Origin: Rikenellaceae bacterium
GTDB taxonomy: Bacteria > Bacteroidota > Bacteroidia > Bacteroidales > Rikenellaceae
DNA: 64,000 bases
Assembly: GCA_015059715.1 (NCBI GenBank)
Contig: SUZV01000009.1
Coordinates: forward strand, 1-64,000
Reading direction: 5' to 3'
A program made the translations under genes and the position numbers. Within the stretch, counting starts at the first letter, position 1; each line of letters starts with the position of its first letter. The notes below the pieces were generated by a model. It had not been told where the DNA came from, did no database searches, and saw only the letters and a program-made list of their open reading frames with translations. Below, one piece after another: positions 16,395-27,273 of the stretch.

Positions 16395-16523
16395 AAATAT
16401 TTCAAAACAATTAGATATTCGTGAAATATGTTAAAAATATTACATTTTTATTAAATCTCGTTTTGAGCATCTCTTCATTTACCAAAACTGTGTACATTTG
16501 TCAAGTAATTATATAATATGTAT

Positions 16524-17228
16524 ATGGCAACAAATCGTATATTGATTGTAGATGACGAGGAGACCCTATGCGAGGTTCTAAAACTAAATCTCGAAAATGA
16601 GGGATACGATGTAGATACGGCATTTAGTGCCGAGCAGGCTCTTGGCTACAATCTAAAGGATTATTCACTCATTTTGCTCGATATAATGATGGGCGAAATA
16701 AGCGGAATAAAGATGGCTAAGATGCTGAAAGCCGATGTAGCAACGGCCGATATCCCAATCATATTCTGTACGGCACGCGATACCGAGGACGATATGGTTA
16801 TGGGACTAAACCTCGGTGCCGATGACTACATCATGAAGCCCTACACCGTGCGTAATGTGGTTGCGCGCGTAAAGAGCGTCCTGCGCCGCACATCCTCAAG
16901 CCATAAAAGTAACAACAACACCTCGGCCGAAAAGCCAAACCGATTGGTTATCGAGGGCCTGTGCCTCGATTTAGAGTTTAAGCGTTGCACGGTAGATGGC
17001 AAGGAGGTCAAGCTGGCTCGAAAGGAGTTTGAACTGCTTGCCTACCTTATTCAGCACCGAGGAAAGATATGCTCACGAGAGCAAATATTAAACAGAGTGT
17101 GGAGCGACGAGGTGGTGGTATTAGACCGCACCATAGATGTAAATATCACACGAGTACGCTCTAAGATTGGAGCATACGGCTCATATATTGTAACTCGTTC
17201 AGGCTTTGGCTATGGCTTCCGAGACTAA
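16524..17228 (+). CDS. Response regulator, OmpR/PhoB family
   Basis: The 234-residue protein has a receiver domain with acidic pocket VDDEE (residues 9-13), phospho-acceptor Asp53 in LLDIMMG, Thr in FCTARDTED and Lys in YIMKPY. The C-terminal winged helix includes LARKEFELLAYLIQHRGKICSRE, of which ARKEFELLAYL is typical of OmpR types. I chose the second ATG (16524); one at 16518 adds two residues. A TACATTTG -7 box lies at 16493-16500. Next to phosphate uptake genes it is likely the PhoB counterpart, but the domain type alone does not prove that. The sensor gene overlaps its end by 17 bases. Confidence 0.9.
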   Translation: MATNRILIVDDEETLCEVLKLNLENEGYDVDTAFSAEQALGYNLKDYSLILLDIMMGEISGIKMAKMLKADVATADIPIIFCTARDTEDDMVMGLNLGADDYIMKPYTVRNVVARVKSVLRRTSSSHKSNNNTSAEKPNRLVIEGLCLDLEFKRCTVDGKEVKLARKEFELLAYLIQHRGKICSREQILNRVWSDEVVVLDRTIDVNITRVRSKIGAYGSYIVTRSGFGYGFRD

Positions 17229-18510
17229 AATATCGTTTCACAAACGTCTGTTTCTGATGTTGCTCACCTTTTCGTGGGCTCTTGTACTCTGCTTTATCGG
17301 CTATCAATATCTGCGCGAAAAGGAGTATAAGTCGGAGTTTCTGAACGCCCAGCTACAGCAATACAACCGCCATCTGCTTGTTGCCATAGAGGAGGGAGAG
17401 CCCTACGAGACCTATATTGCATCGCACGAAAAGCCGTTTGAGGACCTACGCATAACGCTTATCACTCTTACGGGAGCCGTCATCTACGACAACTCCATAC
17501 CGCTTGACTCGCTCGATAACCATCGTGGTCGCCCCGAGGTGGCAAAGGCCTTGACCGAGGGCAAGGGGTATAATATCAGTCGTCAATCGGCAAGCGATGG
17601 GCGCGACTACTTCTACTCGGCAACCTGTGGCCAGAGGGTCATTGTTCGTACAGCCATCCCATACTCAAGCACCCTACAAGACCTCCTCGAAGCCGATTGG
17701 TCGTTCCTTATCGTGATGATATCGATTACGCTTCTGATGAGCGTGGTGGCATACTTTAGCACCCGTCGCCTCGGTAAGGATATTGAGCGTGTAAATCGCT
17801 ACGAGGCCGAGCAAGAACAAAATCGCCTCAAACGACAACTTACAAACAACATAAACCACGAACTTAAGACCCCCGTTGCATCTATTCAGGTATGCCTCGA
17901 AACACTGCTCTCGGGAATTGCACTGAGCGAAGAGAAGAGGCAGGAGCTTATCGAGCGTTGCTATGCACACAACGACCGCCTACGCCGACTGCTCAACGAC
18001 GTATCGCTAATCACTCGCATCGAGGATGGAAGTGCGCTGATTAGCCGCGAAAAGGTGGTGATAAACCAGATAGTAGATGAGGTTGCCGAGGAGCTTGAGG
18101 TAATGCCCGAAGAGGAGAGGCTGACACTTCACCGCGACTTTGGCAAAGAGGTTATCATTCATGGCAACCCCTCGCTGATAGGCTCCATATTCCGCAACCT
18201 AACGGAGAACGCCATAGCCTACTCCGAGGGCAGAAATATATATATATCGTTGCTCGAAAACGACGATAAGATGTGTCGCATACGCTTTGAGGATGATGGT
18301 AAGGGCGTTGAGCAGGAGCATCTACCCCACCTCTTCGAGCGGTTCTACCGCGTAGACAAAGGTCGCTCGCGCCATAAGGGTGGCACAGGTCTTGGTCTTG
18401 CTATTGTAAAACACGCCGTACAGTTCCACGGTGGCACCATTACGGTTACAAATCGTCCGAAAGGGGGCCTACGGTTTGATTTCACCCTAAGCAAACACAA
18501 TATATTGTAG
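17212..18510 (+). CDS. Sensor histidine kinase, PhoR-like
   Basis: The 432-residue membrane kinase has transmembrane helices near 15-32 (LTFSWALVLCFIGY) and about 165-185 (FLIVMISITLLMSVVAYF), with a ~130-residue sensor loop between them. The H-box is NNINHELKTPVASIQ; N-box NLTENAIAYSEG; G-boxes DDGKGVEQEH and GGTGLGLAIVKHA. The start ATG at 17212 overlaps the regulator's stop by 17 bases, so the two are coupled. Its position among Pst and Na/Pi genes argues for phosphate-limitation sensing. It converges on tamL with 8 bases between the stops. Confidence 0.9.
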   Translation: MASETKISFHKRLFLMLLTFSWALVLCFIGYQYLREKEYKSEFLNAQLQQYNRHLLVAIEEGEPYETYIASHEKPFEDLRITLITLTGAVIYDNSIPLDSLDNHRGRPEVAKALTEGKGYNISRQSASDGRDYFYSATCGQRVIVRTAIPYSSTLQDLLEADWSFLIVMISITLLMSVVAYFSTRRLGKDIERVNRYEAEQEQNRLKRQLTNNINHELKTPVASIQVCLETLLSGIALSEEKRQELIERCYAHNDRLRRLLNDVSLITRIEDGSALISREKVVINQIVDEVAEELEVMPEEERLTLHRDFGKEVIIHGNPSLIGSIFRNLTENAIAYSEGRNIYISLLENDDKMCRIRFEDDGKGVEQEHLPHLFERFYRVDKGRSRHKGGTGLGLAIVKHAVQFHGGTITVTNRPKGGLRFDFTLSKHNIL

Positions 18511-18518
18511 ATACGACA

Positions 18519-20906
18519 TTAGAACGGATAGCCGACACCAAAGTTAAGGGCCATATTTTTCCACTTAAGGTTGTGTATCCACCTCTGGCCCTCGGGCATA
18601 CCAGGATTATGGAGCTGTAGGCCAAGGTCGAAGCGAAGGACCACAAACGTCACATCTATGCGAAGACCCAAGCCCGTATTAAAGCCTAACTGGCGATAGA
18701 ACGTATCGAAGTGAAAGACCTCCTCGGGGTTGCTATCCTCCGTATCGCGCAGATACCACACATTACCCACATCACAGAATACAGCTCCTTGGAATATCCA
18801 CCATATAGGGAAGCGAAACTCGGCATTTGCCTCAAGACGCACATCACCAACCTGCGCAGGATAGGCCGTATCTGTAATCATAGATTTATTACCCGGGCCC
18901 AAGGTTCGTGGGGCCCAGCCACGCATAGAGTTAGCACCTCCGCAGTAGAACATCCTATCGAAGGGTATAGAACGCCCCATAGAGTTGCCATACGTGACAC
19001 CCACGCCACCGAAGATACGTCCCGCAAGGGCCATCTTATGTCCGAGGTCTATCTTATGGCTAGCACTGATATCGGCACGTATATATTGCGAATAGCGAAC
19101 ACCCAGAATCTCGTAGTAGTTCTTGCCCGCAGCGTGCTCCGAGAAGAGCGTCTCAAGGCCCTGGATTAGGTTACCTGCCGTCTCAAGATTTGCGCGTACA
19201 ACAGTGACATTCTTATCGAAGTCGGAACGCTGCGTATTATATATCCACGAGGCCGAGAGTCCTGCCGTAAGCTGCGACTCAAACGAGGTACGCAGGTAGC
19301 GGTTATCGATATCGGCAAGAAACGACTCATCTACACTCTTAACATCAATCCAGTTGATATCCACAGGGCGCACAACAAACGACGAGCGGCCACCATACTG
19401 CCAACTATATGCCCAGCGCGTAGTGAAGATGTTACGACAATAGTAGGGTCTGTTTTGGTAGTCAAAGGCCAGCTCAAGGCGCGTCTTGGGCTGCGAAATC
19501 TTCATATTTGGCCGCCTCATAAATGTTGGCAGGAAGCGTGGAAACGACAGGCCTGCCGTAAGGCTGAACTCCTGCGCACTGCGCTTATCCACATCGCGTG
19601 CATACATAAACTCGAAACCGAAACGTGCGGCAACATCGAAGGCCTCGGCACCACGAAAGACATTCTTATTCGAGTAGCCGAGCGTAGCACTAAGACCATA
19701 GAATGTCGAGGTCGTCGAGGCCTCAACCTCGACCTTCATACTCTGCTTGAGCGCAGGCGTGGCGTAGATGTTACAGTCGAGGTATCGCTCGCGTGTGTCG
19801 TGAATAGACTCCGACTCACCTGTTCCGATAAACGTTAGATAGTGGTCACCCTCCTCGACCTTATCGAACGATATCTTCGAGTTGCGGAAGAAGCCGATAG
19901 ACATCAGACTCTTGTTTGTCTTTGTCATCTGCTCGGCATCGTAGATATAGTACGGATAGAGGGGTATGGCGCGACGCAAGACGGCATCACGTAGCTGCGG
20001 CGTGGTGTTCCTATCGCGAATTATTCGTAGGCCGTAGTAATAGGTGGTATCTATCTTGGCATTGGGGCCAAAGCCCGATGTCGAGCGCAACATAGGGTCA
20101 TACGTAGGATAGATATTGATATTACGAAGGCGGTATACGGCATTATCCTCGTAGACCTTCTCGCCTCGCGCGTTGTAGTCTATGAGCGTAGGGAGGATAA
20201 TCATCGTAACCTCGGCATTCAGGCCTCGACCAATAGTGTCGACCTCGTAAGATATGTTGTTTGCCGTAAAGTCGTAATAGCCACGATTATTGAGCATCGA
20301 GGCGATACGGTTACGCTCGGCATCGAGCTTCGAGATATCGAGCAGGTCACCAAGACGAATTAGGGACGTGGTGGTGTCGGCAAGGATGATGCTACGCAAC
20401 GACGGATCGCGAACATCGTACTGCAAACTATCGATTCGCGTAGGCTCGCCCTGCTCAATCCTGTAGGTAAGCTGTGCGCGGCGGCTACGGCTAACCGTAT
20501 CGACATCACACTCCACCTTCGACGAGAAGTATCCGCGTGTGTGAAGATAGGTGGCAAGGTTCTCGATAGATTTCTCCGTTAGTGCCGCATCCAAGATAAC
20601 AGGCTCCTCGCCTATCTTACGTTTTAAGTTATTCCACCAGTTATCCTTATTGGGATTAGCCTTTTGATAGATCCACGCGTAGATGTTCATACCGAAGAAC
20701 CTCTTGTTTGGAGATTGACGCACGTAGGTCTCAAGGTCATCCCTATCCTGCGTAATGCGCAACTCGCGTGGCGTAGATTTATCATCCTCGAACTCTACCT
20801 TAGTGAGCAGGTAGCTATCCTCGGGCAACGAGCGCGTAACGCTACAGGCGGTAACAAACACCACCAGCGCAACAAACACCACATATCTTAGTAACCTCCT
20901 CGGCAT
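18519..20906 (-). CDS. tamL: TamL-type BamA/TamA family outer-membrane lipoprotein
   Basis: The 795-residue protein has a lipobox VTAC (Cys21), POTRA-like repeats to about residue 350 (EDSYLLTKVEFEDD, EKSIENLATYLHTRGYFSSKVE), and a C-terminal 16-strand barrel of the Omp85 type. It holds the conserved GGANSMRGWAPR (the VRGF/Y-type lid motif) and ends in NFGVGYPF. Bacteroidota carry a lipidated TamA, called TamL, which acts with TamB in outer-membrane biogenesis. No tamB is in this window. It follows dapF by 7 bases, so they share a promoter at 21917-21947. Confidence 0.88.
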   Translation of the reverse strand: MPRRLLRYVVFVALVVFVTACSVTRSLPEDSYLLTKVEFEDDKSTPRELRITQDRDDLETYVRQSPNKRFFGMNIYAWIYQKANPNKDNWWNNLKRKIGEEPVILDAALTEKSIENLATYLHTRGYFSSKVECDVDTVSRSRRAQLTYRIEQGEPTRIDSLQYDVRDPSLRSIILADTTTSLIRLGDLLDISKLDAERNRIASMLNNRGYYDFTANNISYEVDTIGRGLNAEVTMIILPTLIDYNARGEKVYEDNAVYRLRNINIYPTYDPMLRSTSGFGPNAKIDTTYYYGLRIIRDRNTTPQLRDAVLRRAIPLYPYYIYDAEQMTKTNKSLMSIGFFRNSKISFDKVEEGDHYLTFIGTGESESIHDTRERYLDCNIYATPALKQSMKVEVEASTTSTFYGLSATLGYSNKNVFRGAEAFDVAARFGFEFMYARDVDKRSAQEFSLTAGLSFPRFLPTFMRRPNMKISQPKTRLELAFDYQNRPYYCRNIFTTRWAYSWQYGGRSSFVVRPVDINWIDVKSVDESFLADIDNRYLRTSFESQLTAGLSASWIYNTQRSDFDKNVTVVRANLETAGNLIQGLETLFSEHAAGKNYYEILGVRYSQYIRADISASHKIDLGHKMALAGRIFGGVGVTYGNSMGRSIPFDRMFYCGGANSMRGWAPRTLGPGNKSMITDTAYPAQVGDVRLEANAEFRFPIWWIFQGAVFCDVGNVWYLRDTEDSNPEEVFHFDTFYRQLGFNTGLGLRIDVTFVVLRFDLGLQLHNPGMPEGQRWIHNLKWKNMALNFGVGYPF

Positions 20907-20913
20907 ATATACA

Positions 20914-21864
20914 CTACTCCTTATTTATCTTAGCCACAAACTGCTGCCACAACTCACTCTCGCCACTATACTCCTCAACACTATACGTTACGCCCTCGTC
21001 ACCAAGCTCGACATAGCCCCTCCACTCGAATGTAGCATTACCCTCAAGGCGCGTAACAAGCTCATCGCCCAATAGTGTCGTGCAGTAGACCATACCGCCA
21101 CGATTGCGCACCTCGATACGTTCACCGCGCTCGACATATCCGATAAGTGCCGCAGCAGTTGCCGAGGCCGTCATTGCCGTACCACACGAGAGCGTTATGC
21201 CAGCACCTCGCTCATAGGTGGCAACAAAGATGCTCCTCGGCGATAGGGGCCTATACATCGAGAGGTTAACTCCATTCGGAAGCAGACCCTTAAGCGTTGT
21301 AACCCTCTCGCCCAAGCTCCTAAGTCTATCTATCGAGATATCCTCTACCGAAGCTACAAGGTGAGGGTTTCCCAAATTAAGTGCCGTAAAGCGTAAATCC
21401 TTATCTAAAGCGTCGATTTGCGCATCTACAAAGCTCTCGGATGGCGAAAAGAATGTAAAATCCTCGCTATGGAGCCTTACCGCTACATCCACCGAGTAGG
21501 TAGCTATACCCTCCGAGATAGGATTTACGGCTCGCGCAACGCGGTAGTCACGACCTGCAGAGCGCAACCTATCCTCCGAGGCGATATATCCTCGCTCGTG
21601 GGCATAACGGGCCACGCAACGTATGCCGTTACCACACATCTCAGCGTGCGTACCATCGGGATTGAGCATATCCATACCATAGGTACCATCCTTGTCCCTT
21701 ACAACAAGCAACACACCATCACTGCCAACGCCACGACTCCTATCACAAGCAAGCATGGCAAAGCGACTCCAGTCGACACACGAAAGCTCTTCGCGGCCAA
21801 CAACATCCACCAAGATAAAGTCGTTGCCCGAGCCGTGACACTTTATGATATTAATACGCTGCAT
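20914..21864 (-). CDS. dapF: Diaminopimelate epimerase
   Basis: The 316-residue enzyme converts LL- to meso-diaminopimelate for lysine and peptidoglycan. The two catalytic cysteines are seen: Cys77 in AEMCGNGIRC and the second in ITLSCGTAMTA. The N-terminal half starts KCHGSGNDFILVD. The chosen start is the ATG at 21864; an upstream TTG at 21897 would add 11 residues not seen in the family. A consensus promoter ends about 50 bases upstream. It is slightly longer than the usual ~275 residues because of a C-terminal extension (about 40 residues ending AKINKE). Confidence 0.94.
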   Translation of the reverse strand: MQRINIIKCHGSGNDFILVDVVGREELSCVDWSRFAMLACDRSRGVGSDGVLLVVRDKDGTYGMDMLNPDGTHAEMCGNGIRCVARYAHERGYIASEDRLRSAGRDYRVARAVNPISEGIATYSVDVAVRLHSEDFTFFSPSESFVDAQIDALDKDLRFTALNLGNPHLVASVEDISIDRLRSLGERVTTLKGLLPNGVNLSMYRPLSPRSIFVATYERGAGITLSCGTAMTASATAAALIGYVERGERIEVRNRGGMVYCTTLLGDELVTRLEGNATFEWRGYVELGDEGVTYSVEEYSGESELWQQFVAKINKE

Positions 21865-21916
21865 AGCCTCGATAATAGTTACATCATAGCACAACAATAG
21901 AGGTGCATACGATGTT

Positions 21917-21947
21917 CAAAGTTACAAATTATTTCTGCGATTTCAAA
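21917..21947 (-). promoter_or_regulatory. Promoter of dapF-tamL
   Basis: On the minus strand: TTTG (21947-21944), 19 bases, TAACTTTG (21924-21917). Exact consensus spacing and sequence. The expected start point near 21910 leaves a ~45-base leader before the ATG at 21864. Confidence 0.8.
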
Positions 21948-22117
21948 ATTATAGGACCATAATAGCATATTTAGAGATTGTTTTTAGACTTAGCTATTGT
22001 TTTTATGCTATAATTTTTGTAATATTGTATTGAGGTTGGTTCTATAAATCCTCTCGATATAGATTTTGAGTATATTTTGGACTCTCCTCGACTAATAACC
22101 TAAAACTCTACAAACCT

Positions 22118-22915
22118 ATGACCGAGAAGTTTATAATGGCAGGCGATACCCCTATGCACGTAGCCGATAGCCTGCATGGGGATAGATGCGTAGTTCTGCT
22201 GCACGGATACCTCGAATCGATGCTTGTATGGGATGAGTTTTCATCGCTACTAAAGAGTAACGTGCGCGTTGTCACCGTAGACCTGCCTGGACATGGTGTC
22301 TCAGTGGTCGCACGCGAGGTACACACTATGGAGTATCTTGCCGAGTGCGTAGCCCTCACGATGGAGGCCCTCGGCATAGAGCACTACAGCGTCGTGGGAC
22401 ACTCAATGGGTGGATATGTGGCCCTGGCAATGGCCGAGATGTATGCATCACGCCTCGACAGCATCGTCCTGCTTAGCTCGACAACATCTGCCGATAGTCA
22501 GGAGAAGTGCGACCGCAGACGACGCGAGATAGAGCTTATCAAGGCTGGTAAGAAGAATATGCTGGCTCGCTTAGTGCCACACGCTGGCTTTGCTCCCGAA
22601 AATGTCACTCGACTCAAGGACTACATAGAGGATATTGGCGAGCTGATACTCCTCACCGAGGATGAGGGCGTAATAGCCATCCTCGGAGGTATGATAGAGC
22701 GCAAAAGCCGCGGTGAGATGCTACGCCAGAGCGGCATACCCCACCTCTTCATCTTTGGTCGCCACGACTACTATATCCCCGTAGAGGTTGCCGAGGAGAT
22801 GATTGCCCAAGACCCTACGGCTCGCGTGCTATGGCTCGAACACTCGGGACACATGGGATTCTACGAGGAGCCAGAGTTGTGCGCACAGGCGATACTCGAC
22901 ATGGTCAACAACTAA
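22118..22915 (+). CDS. Alpha/beta hydrolase
   Basis: The 265-residue protein has the alpha/beta-hydrolase fold. HG oxyanion motif [10 protein letters not shown], nucleophile Ser96 in VGHSMGGY, acid Asp in FGRHDYYIP and His in [13 protein letters not shown] form a complete triad. No signal peptide is seen, so it is likely cytosolic. The substrate cannot be read from sequence; relatives hydrolyse esters or act in menaquinone or aromatic metabolism. It stands alone, divergent from dapF and converging on rpoC with a bidirectional terminator between. Confidence 0.88.
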   Translation: MTEKFIMAGDTPMHVADSLHGDRCVVLLHGYLESMLVWDEFSSLLKSNVRVVTVDLPGHGVSVVAREVHTMEYLAECVALTMEALGIEHYSVVGHSMGGYVALAMAEMYASRLDSIVLLSSTTSADSQEKCDRRRREIELIKAGKKNMLARLVPHAGFAPENVTRLKDYIEDIGELILLTEDEGVIAILGGMIERKSRGEMLRQSGIPHLFIFGRHDYYIPVEVAEEMIAQDPTARVLWLEHSGHMGFYEEPELCAQAILDMVNN

Positions 22916-22940
22916 GCCTAATACCGCACCAAAATATAGA

Positions 22941-22976
22941 CAGAGAGGAGCGCACTGATGCGCTCCTCTCTCTGTT
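22941..22976. terminator. Bidirectional terminator between hydrolase and rpoC
   Basis: AGAGAGGAGCGCA (22942-22954) pairs perfectly with TGCGCTCCTCTCT (22959-22971) over a CTGA loop. T-rich sequence lies on both sides (TGTTTATA on plus; TCTATATTTTG on minus). Confidence 0.85.
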
Positions 22977-22993
22977 TATATGCGAAGGTCAAA

Positions 22994-25900
22994 CTAAAGC
23001 TCTGCAACAGGCTCAACCTCCGAGCGAAGACCCACGATAAGCTCCTCGTACTCGCGAAGACCCGTACCACCAGGGATAGGATTACCCGTGATAACATTCT
23101 CCTTAAGGTTAACCAAGTCATCGCTCTTGGCCTGAATAGCCGCCTCGTTAAGTACCTTAGTGGTCTCCTGGAACGATGCTGCCGAGATGAAGCTCGATGT
23201 CTGCAATGCCGCACGAGTGATACCCTGAAGCACCTGGTTCGAGGTGGCTGGAACGATAGGACGTACCTCAACAAGAGCCAAGTCACGACGCTTGAGGGCA
23301 GAGTTCTCATCACGTAGCTTACGCAACGATATAATCTGGCCTGCCTGGACATTCTGCGAGTCACCAGCTGCCGTAACGACAACCTTGTCGTAGAGCTCGT
23401 CGTTAACATCCATAAACTCCCACTTATCGACCACCTGGTCCTCGAAGAAACGTGTATCACCTGGGTCCTCAATCTGCACCTTAGACATCATCTGACGAAC
23501 GATAACCTCGAAGTGCTTATCGTTAATCTTAACGCCCTGCATACGGTACACCTCCTGAACCTCGTTGACGATATACTCCTGAACCTTCGTAGGTCCGAGG
23601 ATACGCAAGATATCGCCTGGGGTGATAGCTCCATCCGAGAGTGCCATACCTGCACGTACATAGTCGTTCTCCTGAACGATAATCTGACGTGACAGTGGTA
23701 CAAGGTACTTTCTTACATCGCCATCCTTCGACGTGATGATAATCTCGCGGTTACCACGCTTAATCTTGCCGAATGCTACCTCACCATCAATCTCCGATAC
23801 GATAGCTGGGTTAGATGGGTTACGAGCCTCGAACAACTCGGTAACTCGTGGAAGACCACCGGTGATATCACCACCCGTCTTACCTACAGCACGTGGAATC
23901 TTGATAAGGATATCACCTGCGTGAATCTTACCATTGTTCTTAACCATGATGTGAGCCGATACTGGCAAGTTGTACGCCTTAACCTCGTCACCATCCTTGT
24001 TTACAATCTTGATGACAGGGTTCTTAGTCTTATCCTTAGACTCGATAACTACGCGCTCCGAAAGACCTGTCTGCTCATCGCGCTCCTCGCGGTAAGTAAC
24101 ACCCTCGATAACGCTCTCGTAGACTACCTTACCATCTGTCTCGGCAATAATAACGGCGTTATATGGATCCCACTCACAAACAAGGTCGCCCTTCTTAACC
24201 TCGGCACCATCCTTCATAAAGAGGGTTGCACCATAAGGCAAGGCGTGAGTGTAGAGCGTAATATCGGTCTTTGGATCGACAATGCGAAGCTCCGACTGAC
24301 GCGACATAACGATGTCGATAGCCTCACCTGCACTATTCTTACCCTTAATCGTGCGCAAATCATCAATCTCAAGGCGACCCTCATACTTCGAAACTACGTT
24401 AGTCTCGACCGTAGAACCACCTGCAACACCACCGACGTGGAATGTACGGAGGGTAAGCTGCGTACCTGGCTCACCGATAGACTGTGCCGCGATGACACCT
24501 ACAACCTCACCCTTCTGAACCATACGTGCCGTAGCAAGGTTACGTCCGTAACACTTAGCACATACTCCACGACGAGCCTCACACGTAAGTACCGAGCGTA
24601 TCTCTACTGACTCCAATGGCGACTTCTCAATCTTCTCGGTAATCTCCTCGGTAATCTCCTCACCTGCGCGGCAGATAACCTCGCCCGTAGTTGGGTGGAT
24701 AATATCGTTGAGAGCCGTGCGACCAAGAATACGCTCGCCAAGAGTCTGAACTACATCCTCGTTACGCTTGATAGCCGTAGCTGTCAAACCGCGCAACGTG
24801 CCGCAATCATCCTCGTTGATGATAACATCCTGAGCTACGTCGACAAGTCGTCGTGTTAGGTAACCTGCATCGGCAGTCTTAAGTGCGGTATCGGCCAAAC
24901 CCTTACGAGCACCGTGTGTAGAGATAAAGTACTCCAACACCGACAGACCCTCCTTAAAGTTCGACAAGATAGGGTTCTCGATAACCTGCTGACCTCCCTC
25001 TACACCCGACTTCTGTGGCTTAGCCATAAGACCTCGCATACCCGAGAGCTGACGAATCTGCTCCTTAGAACCTCGCGCTCCAGAGTCAAGCATCATATAT
25101 ACTGGGTTGAAACCATCCTGATCGCTCTTAAGCGTGTTGATAACCTGGTTTGTCAATCGGTTATTTATGGTTGTCCAAATATCGACAATCTGGTTATAAC
25201 GCTCGTTGTTGGTGATAAGACCCATGTTATAGTCATCAATAACTGCATCGGCTGCGGCATAACCCTCGTCGATAAGCTTCTGCTTATCCTCTGGGATGAC
25301 AACAGCGTCGAGGTTAAACGACAGACCTCCCTGGAACGCCATACGGTAACCGAGATTCTTGATATCATCAAGGAACTTGGCAACCTTATCGGCACCCGCC
25401 TTCTTCATCACAACAGCGATGATGTCACGCAACGATCGCTTCGTGAGCACATCGTTGATGTAGCCTACCTCCGAAGGTACATACTGGTTAAACAAGATAC
25501 GACCGATAGTGGTCTCCTTAAGGATAAATACCTCGTTACCATTCTCATCAAGGTCGCGAACACGGCAGGTCACATTTGCATGGAGCTCTGCACGCTTCTC
25601 GTTGTAGGCGATGATAGCCTCCTCGGGACCGTAGAACTTAAGACCCGAACCCTTAACATTTGGACGAGCCTTTGTGATATAGTAAAGACCCAAGACCATA
25701 TCCTGCGAAGGCACGGTGATAGGCGCACCATTGGCAGGGTTAAGGACGTTGTGCGAACCAAGCATCAAAATCTGAGCCTCCAAGATTGCGGCATTGCCCA
25801 GTGGCAAGTGAACCGCCATCTGGTCACCGTCGAAGTCGGCGTTAAACGCTGTACATGACAGTGGGTGCAGCTGCATTGCCTTACCCTCGATAAGCTTAGG

Positions 25901-27250
25901 CTGGAAGGCCTGAATACCCAATCGGTGAAGGGTTGGAGCTCGGTTCATCAATACGGGGTGACCCTTGATGACATTCTCCAAGATGCCCCAGATTACTGGG
26001 TCCTTTCTATCGATAATCTTCTTTGCCGACTTAACAGTCTTCACAATACCGCGCTCGATGAGCTTGCGGATAACGAATGGCTTGTAAAGCTCGGCTGCCA
26101 TATCCTTCGGAATACCCATCTCGTGCATCTTGAGCTCGGGACCCACGACGATAACCGAACGTGCCGAGTAGTCTACACGCTTACCGAGCAGGTTCTGACG
26201 GAAACGTCCCTGCTTACCCTTGAGCGAGTCTGACAACGACTTGAGCGGACGATTAGACTCATTCTTTACGGCATTGCTCTTACGCGAGTTATCGAACAAC
26301 GAGTCGACAGCCTCCTGCAACATACGCTTCTCGTTACGCAGGATAACCTCGGGTGCCTTAATCTCGATAAGACGCTTAAGACGGTTGTTACGGATGATTA
26401 CACGACGATAAAGGTCGTTAAGGTCCGATGTTGCGAAACGACCACCATCGAGGGGTACCAAAGGTCGCAACTCGGGGGGTATTACAGGGATATCCGTAAG
26501 TACCATCCACTCAGGCTTGTTCTTACCATTCGAGGCGCGGAACGACTCGATAACGTTAAGACACTTCAAGGCCTCGGTCTTACGCTGCTGCGATGTCTCC
26601 TTCGAGGCTCTATCACGCAAAGCGTATGACATTGAGTCGAGGTCCACCTGCTTAAGGAGTGTAAGGATTGCCTCACCACCCATCTCGGCCACGAACTTGT
26701 CTGGATCGTCATTGTCGAGTGCCTGGTTGCCCTTAGGCAATGCAGCAACTACATCGAGATACTCCTTCTCTGAGAGGGTCTGCAAACGCTCGATACCCTG
26801 CTCCTTAGCAGCTCCCGCGTTGATAACCACGTAACGCTCGTAGTAGATGATAGCCTCAAGCTTCTTCGATGGGATACCCAGTAGATAGCCAATCTTCGAT
26901 GGAAGCGAGCGGAAGTACCAGATGTGAACTACGGGGACTACCAACGAGATGTGACCCATACGCTCACGACGAACCTTCTTCTCGGTAACCTCTACACCGC
27001 AACGGTCACATACGATACCCTTGTAGCGGATACGCTTATACTTACCGCAGTGGCACTCGTAATCCTTCACAGGACCGAAGATACGCTCACAGAACAAACC
27101 ATCACGCTCAGGCTTGTAGGTACGATAGTTAATGGTTTCGGGTTTGAGAACCTCGCCACTCGACTGCGCGCGAATCTCCTCTGGAGAGGCAAGACCTATC
27201 GAGATGCGGCTATAGCTGCTCATTCTATTATTATCTTTGTTAAATGACAT
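22994..27250 (-). CDS. rpoC: RNA polymerase subunit beta'
   Basis: The 1418-residue subunit starts at the ATG at 27250 (MSFNKDNN); a TTG three codons upstream is not needed. The N-terminal zinc site is [14 protein letters not shown] plus CDRCG (Cys66, 68, 81, 84). The catalytic triad of aspartates is in NADFDGDQM near residue 470. A second zinc cluster is [13 protein letters not shown] (with an earlier Cys in RSVLTC). Trigger-loop and bridge-helix segments ([18 protein letters not shown]) are intact. It forms the polymerase active centre with RpoB. It starts 23 bases after rpoB stops and is the last gene of the long leftward cluster. Confidence 0.99.
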   Translation of the reverse strand: MSFNKDNNRMSSYSRISIGLASPEEIRAQSSGEVLKPETINYRTYKPERDGLFCERIFGPVKDYECHCGKYKRIRYKGIVCDRCGVEVTEKKVRRERMGHISLVVPVVHIWYFRSLPSKIGYLLGIPSKKLEAIIYYERYVVINAGAAKEQGIERLQTLSEKEYLDVVAALPKGNQALDNDDPDKFVAEMGGEAILTLLKQVDLDSMSYALRDRASKETSQQRKTEALKCLNVIESFRASNGKNKPEWMVLTDIPVIPPELRPLVPLDGGRFATSDLNDLYRRVIIRNNRLKRLIEIKAPEVILRNEKRMLQEAVDSLFDNSRKSNAVKNESNRPLKSLSDSLKGKQGRFRQNLLGKRVDYSARSVIVVGPELKMHEMGIPKDMAAELYKPFVIRKLIERGIVKTVKSAKKIIDRKDPVIWGILENVIKGHPVLMNRAPTLHRLGIQAFQPKLIEGKAMQLHPLSCTAFNADFDGDQMAVHLPLGNAAILEAQILMLGSHNVLNPANGAPITVPSQDMVLGLYYITKARPNVKGSGLKFYGPEEAIIAYNEKRAELHANVTCRVRDLDENGNEVFILKETTIGRILFNQYVPSEVGYINDVLTKRSLRDIIAVVMKKAGADKVAKFLDDIKNLGYRMAFQGGLSFNLDAVVIPEDKQKLIDEGYAAADAVIDDYNMGLITNNERYNQIVDIWTTINNRLTNQVINTLKSDQDGFNPVYMMLDSGARGSKEQIRQLSGMRGLMAKPQKSGVEGGQQVIENPILSNFKEGLSVLEYFISTHGARKGLADTALKTADAGYLTRRLVDVAQDVIINEDDCGTLRGLTATAIKRNEDVVQTLGERILGRTALNDIIHPTTGEVICRAGEEITEEITEKIEKSPLESVEIRSVLTCEARRGVCAKCYGRNLATARMVQKGEVVGVIAAQSIGEPGTQLTLRTFHVGGVAGGSTVETNVVSKYEGRLEIDDLRTIKGKNSAGEAIDIVMSRQSELRIVDPKTDITLYTHALPYGATLFMKDGAEVKKGDLVCEWDPYNAVIIAETDGKVVYESVIEGVTYREERDEQTGLSERVVIESKDKTKNPVIKIVNKDGDEVKAYNLPVSAHIMVKNNGKIHAGDILIKIPRAVGKTGGDITGGLPRVTELFEARNPSNPAIVSEIDGEVAFGKIKRGNREIIITSKDGDVRKYLVPLSRQIIVQENDYVRAGMALSDGAITPGDILRILGPTKVQEYIVNEVQEVYRMQGVKINDKHFEVIVRQMMSKVQIEDPGDTRFFEDQVVDKWEFMDVNDELYDKVVVTAAGDSQNVQAGQIISLRKLRDENSALKRRDLALVEVRPIVPATSNQVLQGITRAALQTSSFISAASFQETTKVLNEAAIQAKSDDLVNLKENVITGNPIPGGTGLREYEELIVGLRSEVEPVAEL

Positions 27251-27273
27251 AGTGTCCAAGTTTTAAAGTTCGC

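Noticed and set aside
23921..25858. Long plus-strand frames of 229 and 314 residues opposite rpoC
   Set aside because: They are antisense shadows of rpoC caused by its codon bias; low-complexity Thr/Leu/Arg-rich peptides with no motifs.
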